A stretch of DNA of 7,892 nucleotides, from contig WQZT01000071.1 in assembly GCA_009780595.1 (NCBI GenBank), forward strand, positions 1-7,892. Reading direction: 5' to 3'. This document shows, piece after piece, positions 1-5,990 of this stretch. How positions within the stretch are numbered: the stretch's first letter is position 1; every line of letters begins with the position of its first letter. A program made the position numbers and the translations under genes. Under the pieces are notes generated by a model. It saw nothing but the letters and a program-made list of their open reading frames with translations. It ran no database searches and was not told the DNA's origin. Source of the DNA: Treponema sp. Lineage in GTDB: Bacteria; Spirochaetota; Spirochaetia; Treponematales; Breznakiellaceae.

Positions 1-524
1 CCAATTTTCCGCACTGCTTCCCGCAGCGTTACCTCGGCACCACGTTGTTCCAGCGCTAGCGTTACGGGGATTCGTGCTTCGGGGATAACTTCCACTGGAA
101 CGGGAAACTTCAGACCGAGGTGTTCGACTACTTTGGATTCGTCTACCACTATCGCGTAGGATGCGGATGCGTAGGCGGTGATTTTTTCCAAAAGCAGCGC
201 GCCGCCACCGCCTTTCACAAGGCAGTTTTTTGGGTCAACTTCGTCAGCACCGTCAATCGTCAGATCAAGCGCGCCGCCTATTTCCCGCGAGTTGAGCGAA
301 AACAGGGGAATGCCCCACGTCTCGCAGTCTATCGAAGTCTGCAAACTTGTGGACACGGCGCGGATGCCGCTCAGTTTGCCCTCCGCCATGAGAGCGCCGA
401 TGTGCCGCACGACGGGCGCGGCGGTCGAGCCTGTTCCCAGCCCCAGCTTCATCCCGCTTTTGACCAGAGCTTGCACGGCGGCTTTGGCTACCATTTCTTT
501 AATCGCTTTTTGTTCCATTACCAT
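1..524 (-). CDS. rpiA: Ribose-5-phosphate isomerase A, 3' end cut by window edge
   Basis: RpiA interconverts ribose 5-phosphate and ribulose 5-phosphate in the cytoplasmic non-oxidative pentose phosphate pathway. About 174 residues are visible; the family is usually about 220-235 long, so the C-terminus lies beyond base 1. Seen directly: the phosphate-binding GLGTGST motif (residues 28-34), the catalytic block DGADEVD (91-97), KGGGGALLLEKI (104-115) and VVDESK further on. By alignment with E. coli RpiA, D91, D94, K104 and E113 correspond to its active-site D81, D84, K94 and E103, so the enzyme looks functional. ATG at 524 is chosen because GGGAG lies six bases upstream; a second ATG at 518 is possible. 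The first 26 bases overlap the end of aroDE in another frame, which suggests translational coupling. Confidence 0.95.
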   Translation of the reverse strand, partial: MVMEQKAIKEMVAKAAVQALVKSGMKLGLGTGSTAAPVVRHIGALMAEGKLSGIRAVSTSLQTSIDCETWGIPLFSLNSREIGGALDLTIDGADEVDPKNCLVKGGGGALLLEKITAYASASYAIVVDESKVVEHLGLKFPVPVEVIPEARIPVTLALEQRGAEVTLREAVRKI

Positions 525-2043
525 AATAAACTCCCACTCTTGAAATAAGGGAAGGCGGAAACTCCTTGCCCGTAATATGAGTATAGTGATACCGCAACTG
601 GCGCACCAGCATGTCGCTGCCAGTCAGAACGCGGCAGCCGGCATCCTCCGCGCGGCGCACGCACAGGGTTTTCTCAGGCGTGAAAATAGTGTCCATCAGC
701 GTTTCCCGCCCGGAAAAACGGTAAAACTCTATTGGGTCGCCGGGGTTGTCGGATGAGCCAACGGAGCTTGCCTGAATAATTATATCCGAATACTTTTCCA
801 TAAGATCAGCGCCCCGGCTGTCCAGACCCGCCCACGCAAAATGGTACTGCTCGGCGAGGGTGCGGGCTTTGCCAACTATCCTGTTCAGGATAAGCGCCTT
901 GCCTTTCAGCCGATGAACCTCGAAAGCGGCAGCCTGAGCCGCGCTGCCCGCTCCAATAATGGTAATCTTCCGGCGGCGAAAATCTTTGCGGCCGATAAAC
1001 GTCAACAGCGAATCGGAAAACGCCCGAGCCTCGGTGTTAAAGCCTGTCCACCTGCCGGTAGTGTCCTGGCTTGCGGTGAGAGCGTTGCACGCGCCGATTG
1101 CAAGCACCTCGGCGGATTTGCTGCCCGCATACAAGAGCACTTCTTCTTTGTATGGCGTGGTAATGGAAAGCGCCGAAATGCCCAGTTCTCCGGCAAAGCG
1201 CAGCAACGAGCGGAGCGAGTCCGCTGGAACGGGGATGTGAACGGCGTCGTTTTTTTCCATCGCGAATATCGTGTTGAAAAAGCGGGGAATGGGCGATGAC
1301 TTCAGGGGATAGCCTGCAACGGCGAATACTTTTGTCGCGACGGTTATTTTGGGAAAACGGTACTGCTCCGCCAGTTCTTTCGGGGATATCTGCCCGTGCG
1401 CGGCAGGCGGGCGGGCTTCGCAATCCTCGGCAGGATAGGTGTAGGTTATTCGCGAACCGAAATGCTCGGCGAGTATGCCGCTGATTGAGGCGTATTCCCC
1501 CACGCACGAAATAATCTTTTCAAGGTCGCCCATTTCCCGCGATGCCTGAAGCACCTCAATCACATCATCGAGCGAGCGCGGCATCACCACAGCTTTGACC
1601 AGTTCATCCCCCACCCGCTTGAGGTGTTTCAACCTGTTGGGCAGGTTCCCAATCACCCCTTCAAGGTTGTAGCAGGAACGGATGATGCGCGTCCCGAACG
1701 CCCGCGCCGCCTCTTCAAGGCTTGGAACGTCGAGATCCTCTTCAAGGTCAACGTAGGCGAAGTTGCGCCGCCTGTCGGCATCGGCGTAGGCAAGTCCTTT
1801 TGCAAGGAGCGTTATACGCGAGCCTTCGCCGGAAAGGTACTCACCGCCGTTAATGCCCCGCCTGATAGAAAGAATAACCGGAACGCCCGCCATTTCGGGA
1901 AAGCGGCGAAGCAGGAGGCGCTCGTCGGGGGCAAGGTAATCGGCACGAAGCTCGACAAGGTCGGTATACGTGCGGTTTTGGTTGAGGATTTCCAAATCCT
2001 GCGCGAGGGTTTTGCCAGTAAGACAGAGACAAATTTTAGCCAT
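499..2043 (-). CDS. aroDE: Fused type I 3-dehydroquinate dehydratase / shikimate dehydrogenase
   Basis: This 514-residue protein joins two consecutive shikimate-pathway enzymes: AroD (dehydroquinate to dehydroshikimate) at about 1-228 and AroE (NADPH reduction to shikimate) at about 235-514. Such fusions are known in plants, chlamydiae and some spirochaetes. AroD part: ELRAD (31-35), R61 and the Schiff-base lysine K150 are present, as is GQIS (217-220). However, the catalytic His position in the usual SYHDF motif is Tyr (SCYNL, Y125), the usual Glu of KEGGE is Asn (N65), and the substrate-binding Arg near FGS appears to be Gly189. AroE part: TTPYKEE with catalytic K299, GACNAL (317-322), GFNTE (E338 in place of Asp), the NADP-binding GAGSAAQA (364-371), the NR pair 387-388, and GSDMLVRQ near the end. 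In the substrate motif at 244-257 one of two serines is Ile. It lies 15 nt after the upstream secreted-protein gene and overlaps rpiA. The fusion call is firm; full activity of both halves is not. Confidence 0.93.
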   Translation of the reverse strand: MAKICLCLTGKTLAQDLEILNQNRTYTDLVELRADYLAPDERLLLRRFPEMAGVPVILSIRRGINGGEYLSGEGSRITLLAKGLAYADADRRRNFAYVDLEEDLDVPSLEEAARAFGTRIIRSCYNLEGVIGNLPNRLKHLKRVGDELVKAVVMPRSLDDVIEVLQASREMGDLEKIISCVGEYASISGILAEHFGSRITYTYPAEDCEARPPAAHGQISPKELAEQYRFPKITVATKVFAVAGYPLKSSPIPRFFNTIFAMEKNDAVHIPVPADSLRSLLRFAGELGISALSITTPYKEEVLLYAGSKSAEVLAIGACNALTASQDTTGRWTGFNTEARAFSDSLLTFIGRKDFRRRKITIIGAGSAAQAAAFEVHRLKGKALILNRIVGKARTLAEQYHFAWAGLDSRGADLMEKYSDIIIQASSVGSSDNPGDPIEFYRFSGRETLMDTIFTPEKTLCVRRAEDAGCRVLTGSDMLVRQLRYHYTHITGKEFPPSLISRVGVYYGNGTKSD

Positions 2044-2058
2044 AAGCCCCCACGCGCC

Positions 2059-2538
2059 CTATAAATCAGAGCGGAAAATGAAAATGCCCTGCACATTGCC
2101 AGCACTGTCGATGTCCCACCTGAGCATAAGCGGCCACGGGTTTCCGTGCAGGGGGTAAAAAAACGAATCGCCGTGAGCTACCGCGTTTGGCCCCATAATG
2201 AGCGAAATGACGCCGTGCGGATCGCCGATTTTTATCCCGCGCACCGCGCTGATGCCAACCTGCCAAACTCTGTCGCGATAGATATAAAAATCCCCCTGCT
2301 CGTACACGAAAACAACATCATCCTGCCACAGTTCCGCCCCCCGCGCCACATACACAAGGCGCGGAATACCGAAACTGCGAATGAGTTCGTTGAGCGAAAT
2401 GCCCACAAACGCCGCCGGATCGTGCGCCCCGGCTTGAACACCGCCGCTCTCAGGGGTTTGGCTTTGCGTGTGAACGGGAAACAAGCTTGCAAGTAACAAC
2501 GCCAGCAGCACGGAGCGGCTTTTTTTGAACAGGAGCAT
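2059..2538 (-). CDS. Small secreted protein of unknown function
   Basis: I do not recognise this 159-residue protein. It begins with a classic Sec signal: MLLFKKSRS (basic), then a hydrophobic run of leucines and alanines to about residue 18, then a polar stretch near HTQSQTPESGG where cleavage is likely. No lipobox cysteine is visible, so a periplasmic or secreted soluble form is more likely than a lipoprotein. The mature part contains GISLNELIRSFGIP, then a segment rich in Trp, Tyr and Asp (ELWQDDVVFVYEQGDFYIY) and several strand-like stretches (VWQVGISAVRGIKIGDP; WPLMLRWDIDSAGNVQG). A small beta-rich fold is plausible. It is the first gene of the leftward operon, 15 nt before aroDE. The start ATG follows GTGGGCT, a close and weak ribosome site that can pair with a complementary GCCCAC further upstream in the leader. 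Confidence 0.72.
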   Translation of the reverse strand: MLLFKKSRSVLLALLLASLFPVHTQSQTPESGGVQAGAHDPAAFVGISLNELIRSFGIPRLVYVARGAELWQDDVVFVYEQGDFYIYRDRVWQVGISAVRGIKIGDPHGVISLIMGPNAVAHGDSFFYPLHGNPWPLMLRWDIDSAGNVQGIFIFRSDL

Positions 2539-2647
2539 AGCCCACTGTACCGCAAGATTCAGAGCGCTTCAAGTGGGCAGAGCTTGCCGACCTGCCGCGC
2601 GGCAACCATATTCAAAAAAGCGGGAAAATACGTTACCATTGTGTGCT
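2539..2647. promoter_or_regulatory. Divergent intergenic region between the two operons
   Basis: This 109-base gap must hold the start signals for both divergent operons. Two symmetric sequences are visible: a 7-bp inverted repeat (GCCCACT at 2540-2546, AGTGGGC at 2572-2578) and a perfect 12-bp palindrome TGCCGCGCGGCA at 2593-2604 that could be an operator. A rightward promoter could be TTGCCG (2585-2590) with CATATT (2607-2612), or TTCAAA (2611-2616) with TACCAT (2634-2639). Each box matches consensus at only 4 of 6 positions, so neither is reliable. No riboswitch fold was recognised. Confidence 0.35.
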
Positions 2648-3739
2648 ATGACGATGACAAAAACTTGCCGTGTAATGCCGCTGCCGAGCGGGGCGGTGCT
2701 TGATTTCTCCGGTTCGGCGCTGGTGATGGCGATTATCAACTGCACAAACGACTCGTTCTACGCCGCCTCCCGCGCGCTTGCTGACGAGGCCGTGGACAGG
2801 GCGCTTGCTGCCGAAGCTGACGGTGCGGACATCATCGACTTCGGCGGCGAATCTTCCCGCCCCGGCGCTGAGTACACCAGCGAGGCGGAGGAGCTGGCGC
2901 GCCTGCTCCCCGTAATCACCGCGTTCAGGAAACGCTCGTCGCTCGCAGTTTCGGTTGACACCCGCAAGTCCGCCGTTGCCGCTGCGGTGCTGGATGCCGG
3001 GGCTGACATCATCAACGACATTTCCGCGCTCGACGACGACCCGCTCATGGCGGAACTGTGCGCCCGCCGCCGCGCCGCCGTTGTTCTCATGCACAAAAGG
3101 GGCATCCCGCGCACGATGCAGGAAGCCCCCGCGTACGGCGACGTTGTTGCCGAGGTTGCCGCGTATCTTGCGGGGGCGGCTCAGCGGGCAGAGGCGGCGG
3201 GCATCTCCCGCGAGCAAATCATCATTGACCCGGGCATCGGTTTCGGCAAGCAGCTGGAGGATAACCTCGAAATTCTCCGCCGTATGGATTGCTTCACGCG
3301 CCTTGCAACATCGGCGGGGCGTTACGGGGCAGCGCCCCGTATGGGGGGTAGCGAAAGACCCGCACAGCGGGGCTGGAGCGAGGGGGGCGTGCCCCCCCCT
3401 TCTATCAAAATTGATCTTCATTCTGAGCCGCAGGCGGGCATTGCGGAAACGCGCGGGAATGATTATCCTGTATTAATAGGGCTGTCGCGCAAGGTTTTTA
3501 TTGGCGCGGTAACCGGGCGGGGCGCGGAAGAACGGCTCGCCGGAACTATCGCCGCAAATGCTGCGGCAATTATGGGCGGCGCGGCGATTATCCGCGTTCA
3601 CGATGTCAAGGAGCATGCCGACTTGGTGAAAATGTTGTCCGCCATTAACAATGGAGCGGCTATCGCAGATGGCGCAGCCATCAACGGCGGCGCAGGTGCC
3701 GACACTCCCAACGCAACCGAACAAGCCCCGCGCAGGTAA
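2648..3739 (+). CDS. folP: Dihydropteroate synthase with a ~50-residue internal insertion
   Basis: FolP condenses p-aminobenzoate with dihydropterin pyrophosphate to give dihydropteroate in folate synthesis and is the sulfonamide target. This copy is 363 residues, against about 270-290 normally. Family motifs are in order: MAIINCTNDSF (27-37; usually NVTPDSF, so Pro is Asn here), IDFGGESSRPG, SVDT with D104, NDIS (123-126), LMHKRG, DPGIGFGK (194-201), GLSRK (278-282) and RVHDV (316-320). The excess length has two sources. Residues about 221-271 are an insertion in the loop before beta strand 7, and its first part (about 225-251) is encoded by a palindromic repeat. The last ~29 residues are an Ala/Gly/Asn-rich tail with two GAAI repeats. 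The frame is open upstream to 2525, but that stretch overlaps the divergent gene, so ATG 2648 (or 2654) is preferred; no good ribosome site is visible. It is first in the rightward operon, 12 nt before cdaA. Confidence 0.93.
   Translation: MTMTKTCRVMPLPSGAVLDFSGSALVMAIINCTNDSFYAASRALADEAVDRALAAEADGADIIDFGGESSRPGAEYTSEAEELARLLPVITAFRKRSSLAVSVDTRKSAVAAAVLDAGADIINDISALDDDPLMAELCARRRAAVVLMHKRGIPRTMQEAPAYGDVVAEVAAYLAGAAQRAEAAGISREQIIIDPGIGFGKQLEDNLEILRRMDCFTRLATSAGRYGAAPRMGGSERPAQRGWSEGGVPPPSIKIDLHSEPQAGIAETRGNDYPVLIGLSRKVFIGAVTGRGAEERLAGTIAANAAAIMGGAAIIRVHDVKEHADLVKMLSAINNGAAIADGAAINGGAGADTPNATEQAPRR
3323..3400 (+). repeat. Palindromic repeat element inserted in frame within folP
   Basis: The element consists of a hairpin (TACGGGGC, loop AGC, GCCCCGTA; 3323-3341), a core (3344-3385) and a G/C hairpin (GGGGGG at 3382-3387 pairing with CCCCCC at 3392-3397, loop CGTG). 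The core begins GGGGGTAGCGAAAG and ends GGCTGGAGCGAGGGG. Both blocks recur in the same order on the minus strand after truA, at 13/14 and 15/15 identity. Inside the core, CCCGC (3359-3363) and GCGGG (3367-3371) form another small stem. The element is read through without a stop and encodes residues rich in Gly, Arg and Pro. Its exact ends are uncertain. The AT-richer stretch at about 3401-3427 that follows may be part of the insertion. Confidence 0.75.
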
Positions 3740-3751
3740 ACGGACACTTCA

Positions 3752-4669
3752 ATGGAATGGTTTCAGCGCTTAACCGCGTTTTACAATTTTATCCGCCCCA
3801 TGCTCGACGTTGCGATACTGGCGTTTCTTATATACAAAGCTTACGAGCTTTTTGTAAAAACGCAGGCGGTGCAACTCATCAAGGGCGCGGGTTTTCTGGC
3901 GCTTGTGTACGGCGCGGCGGTTTTGTTCCAGCTCTCAACGCTCCGCTGGCTTTTGGATACGCTGGTGCCGGGGCTTTTCATCGCCATTGCCATCGTGTTC
4001 CAGCCGGAACTGCGAAAAATTATCATGCGTATCGGGCAGGGCGAACTGTTCCGCCCCGACAGCAAACCGCGGCTTGGTTCGATTGAAGCGGTGCTGACTG
4101 CCGCCGAGATTCTCTCCGGCAAAAAGCGGGGAATGCTGGCGGTGTTTTCCCGCCGCACCAACATCCGCAACATCGTTGAAACGGGAACGCGGCTGAACGC
4201 CGATATTTCTTCAAGCCTCATCGTTACGATTTTTCAGTACGATTCCCCCCTGCACGACGGCGCGCTGGTTATCCAGAACAACCGCATTGCGGCGGCGAGC
4301 TGCTTTCTCCCGCTGTCCGAGCAATCCGACATCAAACGAAGTTTCGGCACGCGCCATCGCGCCGCGCTTGGTATGTCCGAGCAGTCCGATGCGGTGGTGC
4401 TGGTGGTGTCGGAGGAAACCGGAGCAATCAGCCTTGCCTACGATAACAAAATCTACTACGATACATCCCCGATTGAAGTAATGCGTACTCTCAAAGACCT
4501 GCTGGACAGGGGCAGCAGAAAAGGCGAAGCAGACCTGCTGCCCGGCGACATTTCCGCCGATGCGCTATCCCCGCGCTCGACACCCGCGCCCGTTAACGCG
4601 CCCGCCAGCACGCGCGCGACTAGACACGCCGCCGCGCGCGCCGCCAAAGGAAAGGAGCCGCCGCAGTGA
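3752..4669 (+). CDS. cdaA: Membrane diadenylate cyclase (c-di-AMP synthase)
   Basis: CdaA makes cyclic di-AMP from two ATP at the inner face of the membrane; the messenger typically controls potassium and osmotic balance and cell-wall homeostasis. The 305-residue protein has three N-terminal membrane segments at about 13-34, 43-60 and 66-85, followed by the FQPELRKI linker. The DAC domain runs from about 110 to 250. The catalytic DGA motif (SPLHDGALVI, D169-A171) and the RHR motif (FGTRHRAALG, R201-R203) are intact, as are CFLPLSE and VVSEETGAIS. Residues beyond about 265 form a Pro/Ala/Arg/Thr-rich, basic, probably disordered tail that most CdaA proteins lack or have shorter. The start at 3752 is 12 nt after folP. 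Its stop overlaps the GTG start of the YbbR gene by four bases (GTGA), which fits the known CdaA-CdaR pairing. Confidence 0.96.
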   Translation: MEWFQRLTAFYNFIRPMLDVAILAFLIYKAYELFVKTQAVQLIKGAGFLALVYGAAVLFQLSTLRWLLDTLVPGLFIAIAIVFQPELRKIIMRIGQGELFRPDSKPRLGSIEAVLTAAEILSGKKRGMLAVFSRRTNIRNIVETGTRLNADISSSLIVTIFQYDSPLHDGALVIQNNRIAAASCFLPLSEQSDIKRSFGTRHRAALGMSEQSDAVVLVVSEETGAISLAYDNKIYYDTSPIEVMRTLKDLLDRGSRKGEADLLPGDISADALSPRSTPAPVNAPASTRATRHAAARAAKGKEPPQ

Positions 4670-5616
4670 ACATCAGAACGATTGCATCTCAAGCTGTCGA
4701 AAACTGGCCTGCGAAAGTCCTTTCGATAGCGCTGGCGATTATGCTCTTCGTGTTTCACCGGATGAGCGCGCTGGAGGAACGCTTTTTCTCGATTCCCCTG
4801 TCCATCGACCGCAACGGCCCGCTTGTTCCGTCAGCCTCGTTCCCCCGAATGATTCGGGTAACGATGCGCGGTGAGCCGAACAGCATTTTTTCGATTTTGG
4901 AAAGCGACATCGAAGTTTATATCGATATGAACCGCATAGAACAACCCGGCGTGTACACTGTCCCCGTTCAATGGCGCAAACGAAGTGTTATGCAGGGCGC
5001 GGAGCCGGTGCAAATCACCGTTGACCCGATGGAAATAACGCTGTCGCTTGACCACCGCATTAGCCGCGCCGTTCCGGTTACCGCAGATTTGCGGGGGCAA
5101 ATTGATACCGGCCACGTAATGACGCAGCACTCGCTGAACCCCGCGGAGGTTATCATCGAAGGTCCCGCCGGACTTATCTCCGGCATCCCGGAAATCTTCA
5201 CCGAGGCAATTAATCTTTCCGGCAGGCAGAGCGATTTTCTGGTAGTGGCGGCGATTCTCAGCCCCGACCCGCTCATGATCATCCGCGGAAGCGGCACGAG
5301 CGAGTTTCGCGGAAGTGTGCGGCAGATCATCTCAGTACGCAATATCGCCACCATCCCGATTGCCATTACCGGACTGCCGCCGGAACTCGCCGGGAAACTT
5401 GAACCCGCCGCCGCCAATATCCGCATCGAAGGGACCAACCAAGCCGCGCTCCAGGCATTCGCGCCGGGCGAGGATTTTCTGCGGATAGACGCATCAGACA
5501 TTGACAGCCCCGGAGAATATATAGTGAGGGTATTAACCGCACCTGCCGAAAATATGAGTATCAGTGTAGAGCCTGGAGAAGTCAGGCTCTCTGTTAGTGT
5601 GAGCGAGGGCGAATAG
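4666..5616 (+). CDS. cdaR: YbbR-domain protein, CdaA regulator
   Basis: This 316-residue protein has one N-terminal membrane anchor (about 17-32, WPAKVLSIALAIMLFVF) and a long extracytoplasmic part made of three YbbR-like beta repeats, roughly 37-129, 131-225 and 226-312. Each carries the usual pattern of a strand-rich segment ending in V.V.P.E(I/V).(L)S (for example VDPMEITLSL and VEPGEVRLSV). In Firmicutes, CdaR binds CdaA and modulates c-di-AMP production; the adjacent, overlapping cdaA supports the same role here, though that is inferred. The start is GTG at 4666, with a clear AAGGAG (4652-4657) eight bases upstream; the GTGA overlap with the cdaA stop suggests coupled translation and matched amounts of the two partners. 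The sequence is of ordinary length and shows no breaks. Confidence 0.92.
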   Translation: MNIRTIASQAVENWPAKVLSIALAIMLFVFHRMSALEERFFSIPLSIDRNGPLVPSASFPRMIRVTMRGEPNSIFSILESDIEVYIDMNRIEQPGVYTVPVQWRKRSVMQGAEPVQITVDPMEITLSLDHRISRAVPVTADLRGQIDTGHVMTQHSLNPAEVIIEGPAGLISGIPEIFTEAINLSGRQSDFLVVAAILSPDPLMIIRGSGTSEFRGSVRQIISVRNIATIPIAITGLPPELAGKLEPAAANIRIEGTNQAALQAFAPGEDFLRIDASDIDSPGEYIVRVLTAPAENMSISVEPGEVRLSVSVSEGE

Positions 5617-5618
5617 CG

Positions 5619-5990
5619 GTGATTTCTGGTATTGGAGTTGATGTTGTCAATGTCCAGCGTCTGCGGCGCTGGCGGAAAATTCCCGGACTGTTGGAGCGAT
5701 ACTTTCACCCCGAAGAGCTTGCCGCATCGTTGTCGCGGGGCAACAGCGCCGATCTGTCGCTGGCAGCACGGTTCGCCGCAAAAGAAGCGTTCGGCAAAGC
5801 GCTGGGAACAGGACTTGCCGGAATAACCCTGAAAGACATTATGGTGAAAAACAAGCACAACGGCCAACCTGAAATATTTGTGCGAAACACAGCGCGTGCG
5901 GCAATGCAAGCAAGCGGCGCACAGAGCATTCACCTGTCCCTCACCCACGAGAAAGATAACGCTATTGCAATGGTGGTGCTGGAAAAATGA
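5619..5990 (+). CDS. acpS: Holo-[acyl-carrier-protein] synthase
   Basis: AcpS transfers the 4'-phosphopantetheine arm of coenzyme A to the serine of acyl carrier protein, which activates it for fatty acid synthesis. The 123-residue length is normal for the bacterial trimeric AcpS class. Visible motifs are SGIGVDVV with the metal-binding D8, RFAAKEAFGKALGTG (51-65) with E56, the second Mg ligand, and the C-terminal HLSLTHEKDNAIAMVVLE. The start is GTG at 5619, two bases after the cdaR stop, with GAGGG (5605-5609) nine bases upstream inside the end of cdaR. The stop overlaps the next gene's ATG as ATGA. Placement between c-di-AMP and DUF2225 genes appears to be operonic packing; no direct functional tie is shown by the sequence. 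Confidence 0.95.
   Translation: MISGIGVDVVNVQRLRRWRKIPGLLERYFHPEELAASLSRGNSADLSLAARFAAKEAFGKALGTGLAGITLKDIMVKNKHNGQPEIFVRNTARAAMQASGAQSIHLSLTHEKDNAIAMVVLEK

Noticed and set aside
120..548. Open frames on the plus strand opposite rpiA
   Set aside because: They are antisense to strong RpiA motifs and have no recognisable protein features.
1211..1219. A further copy of the repeat core motif (CGGAGCGAG) within aroDE
   Set aside because: Only eight or nine bases match, no hairpins flank it, and it encodes conserved-length AroE sequence; chance similarity is the simplest view.
2525..2647. Upstream extension of the folP frame by 41 codons
   Set aside because: It overlaps the start of the divergent secreted-protein gene, would cover both promoters and adds no conserved FolP sequence.
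3323..3400. Insertion sequence or transposon gene within folP
   Set aside because: The segment is too short and contains no transposase coding; the folP frame stays open across it.
2633..3421. A 262-codon open frame on the minus strand opposite folP
   Set aside because: It is the antisense shadow of a well-supported dihydropteroate synthase and resembles no known protein.
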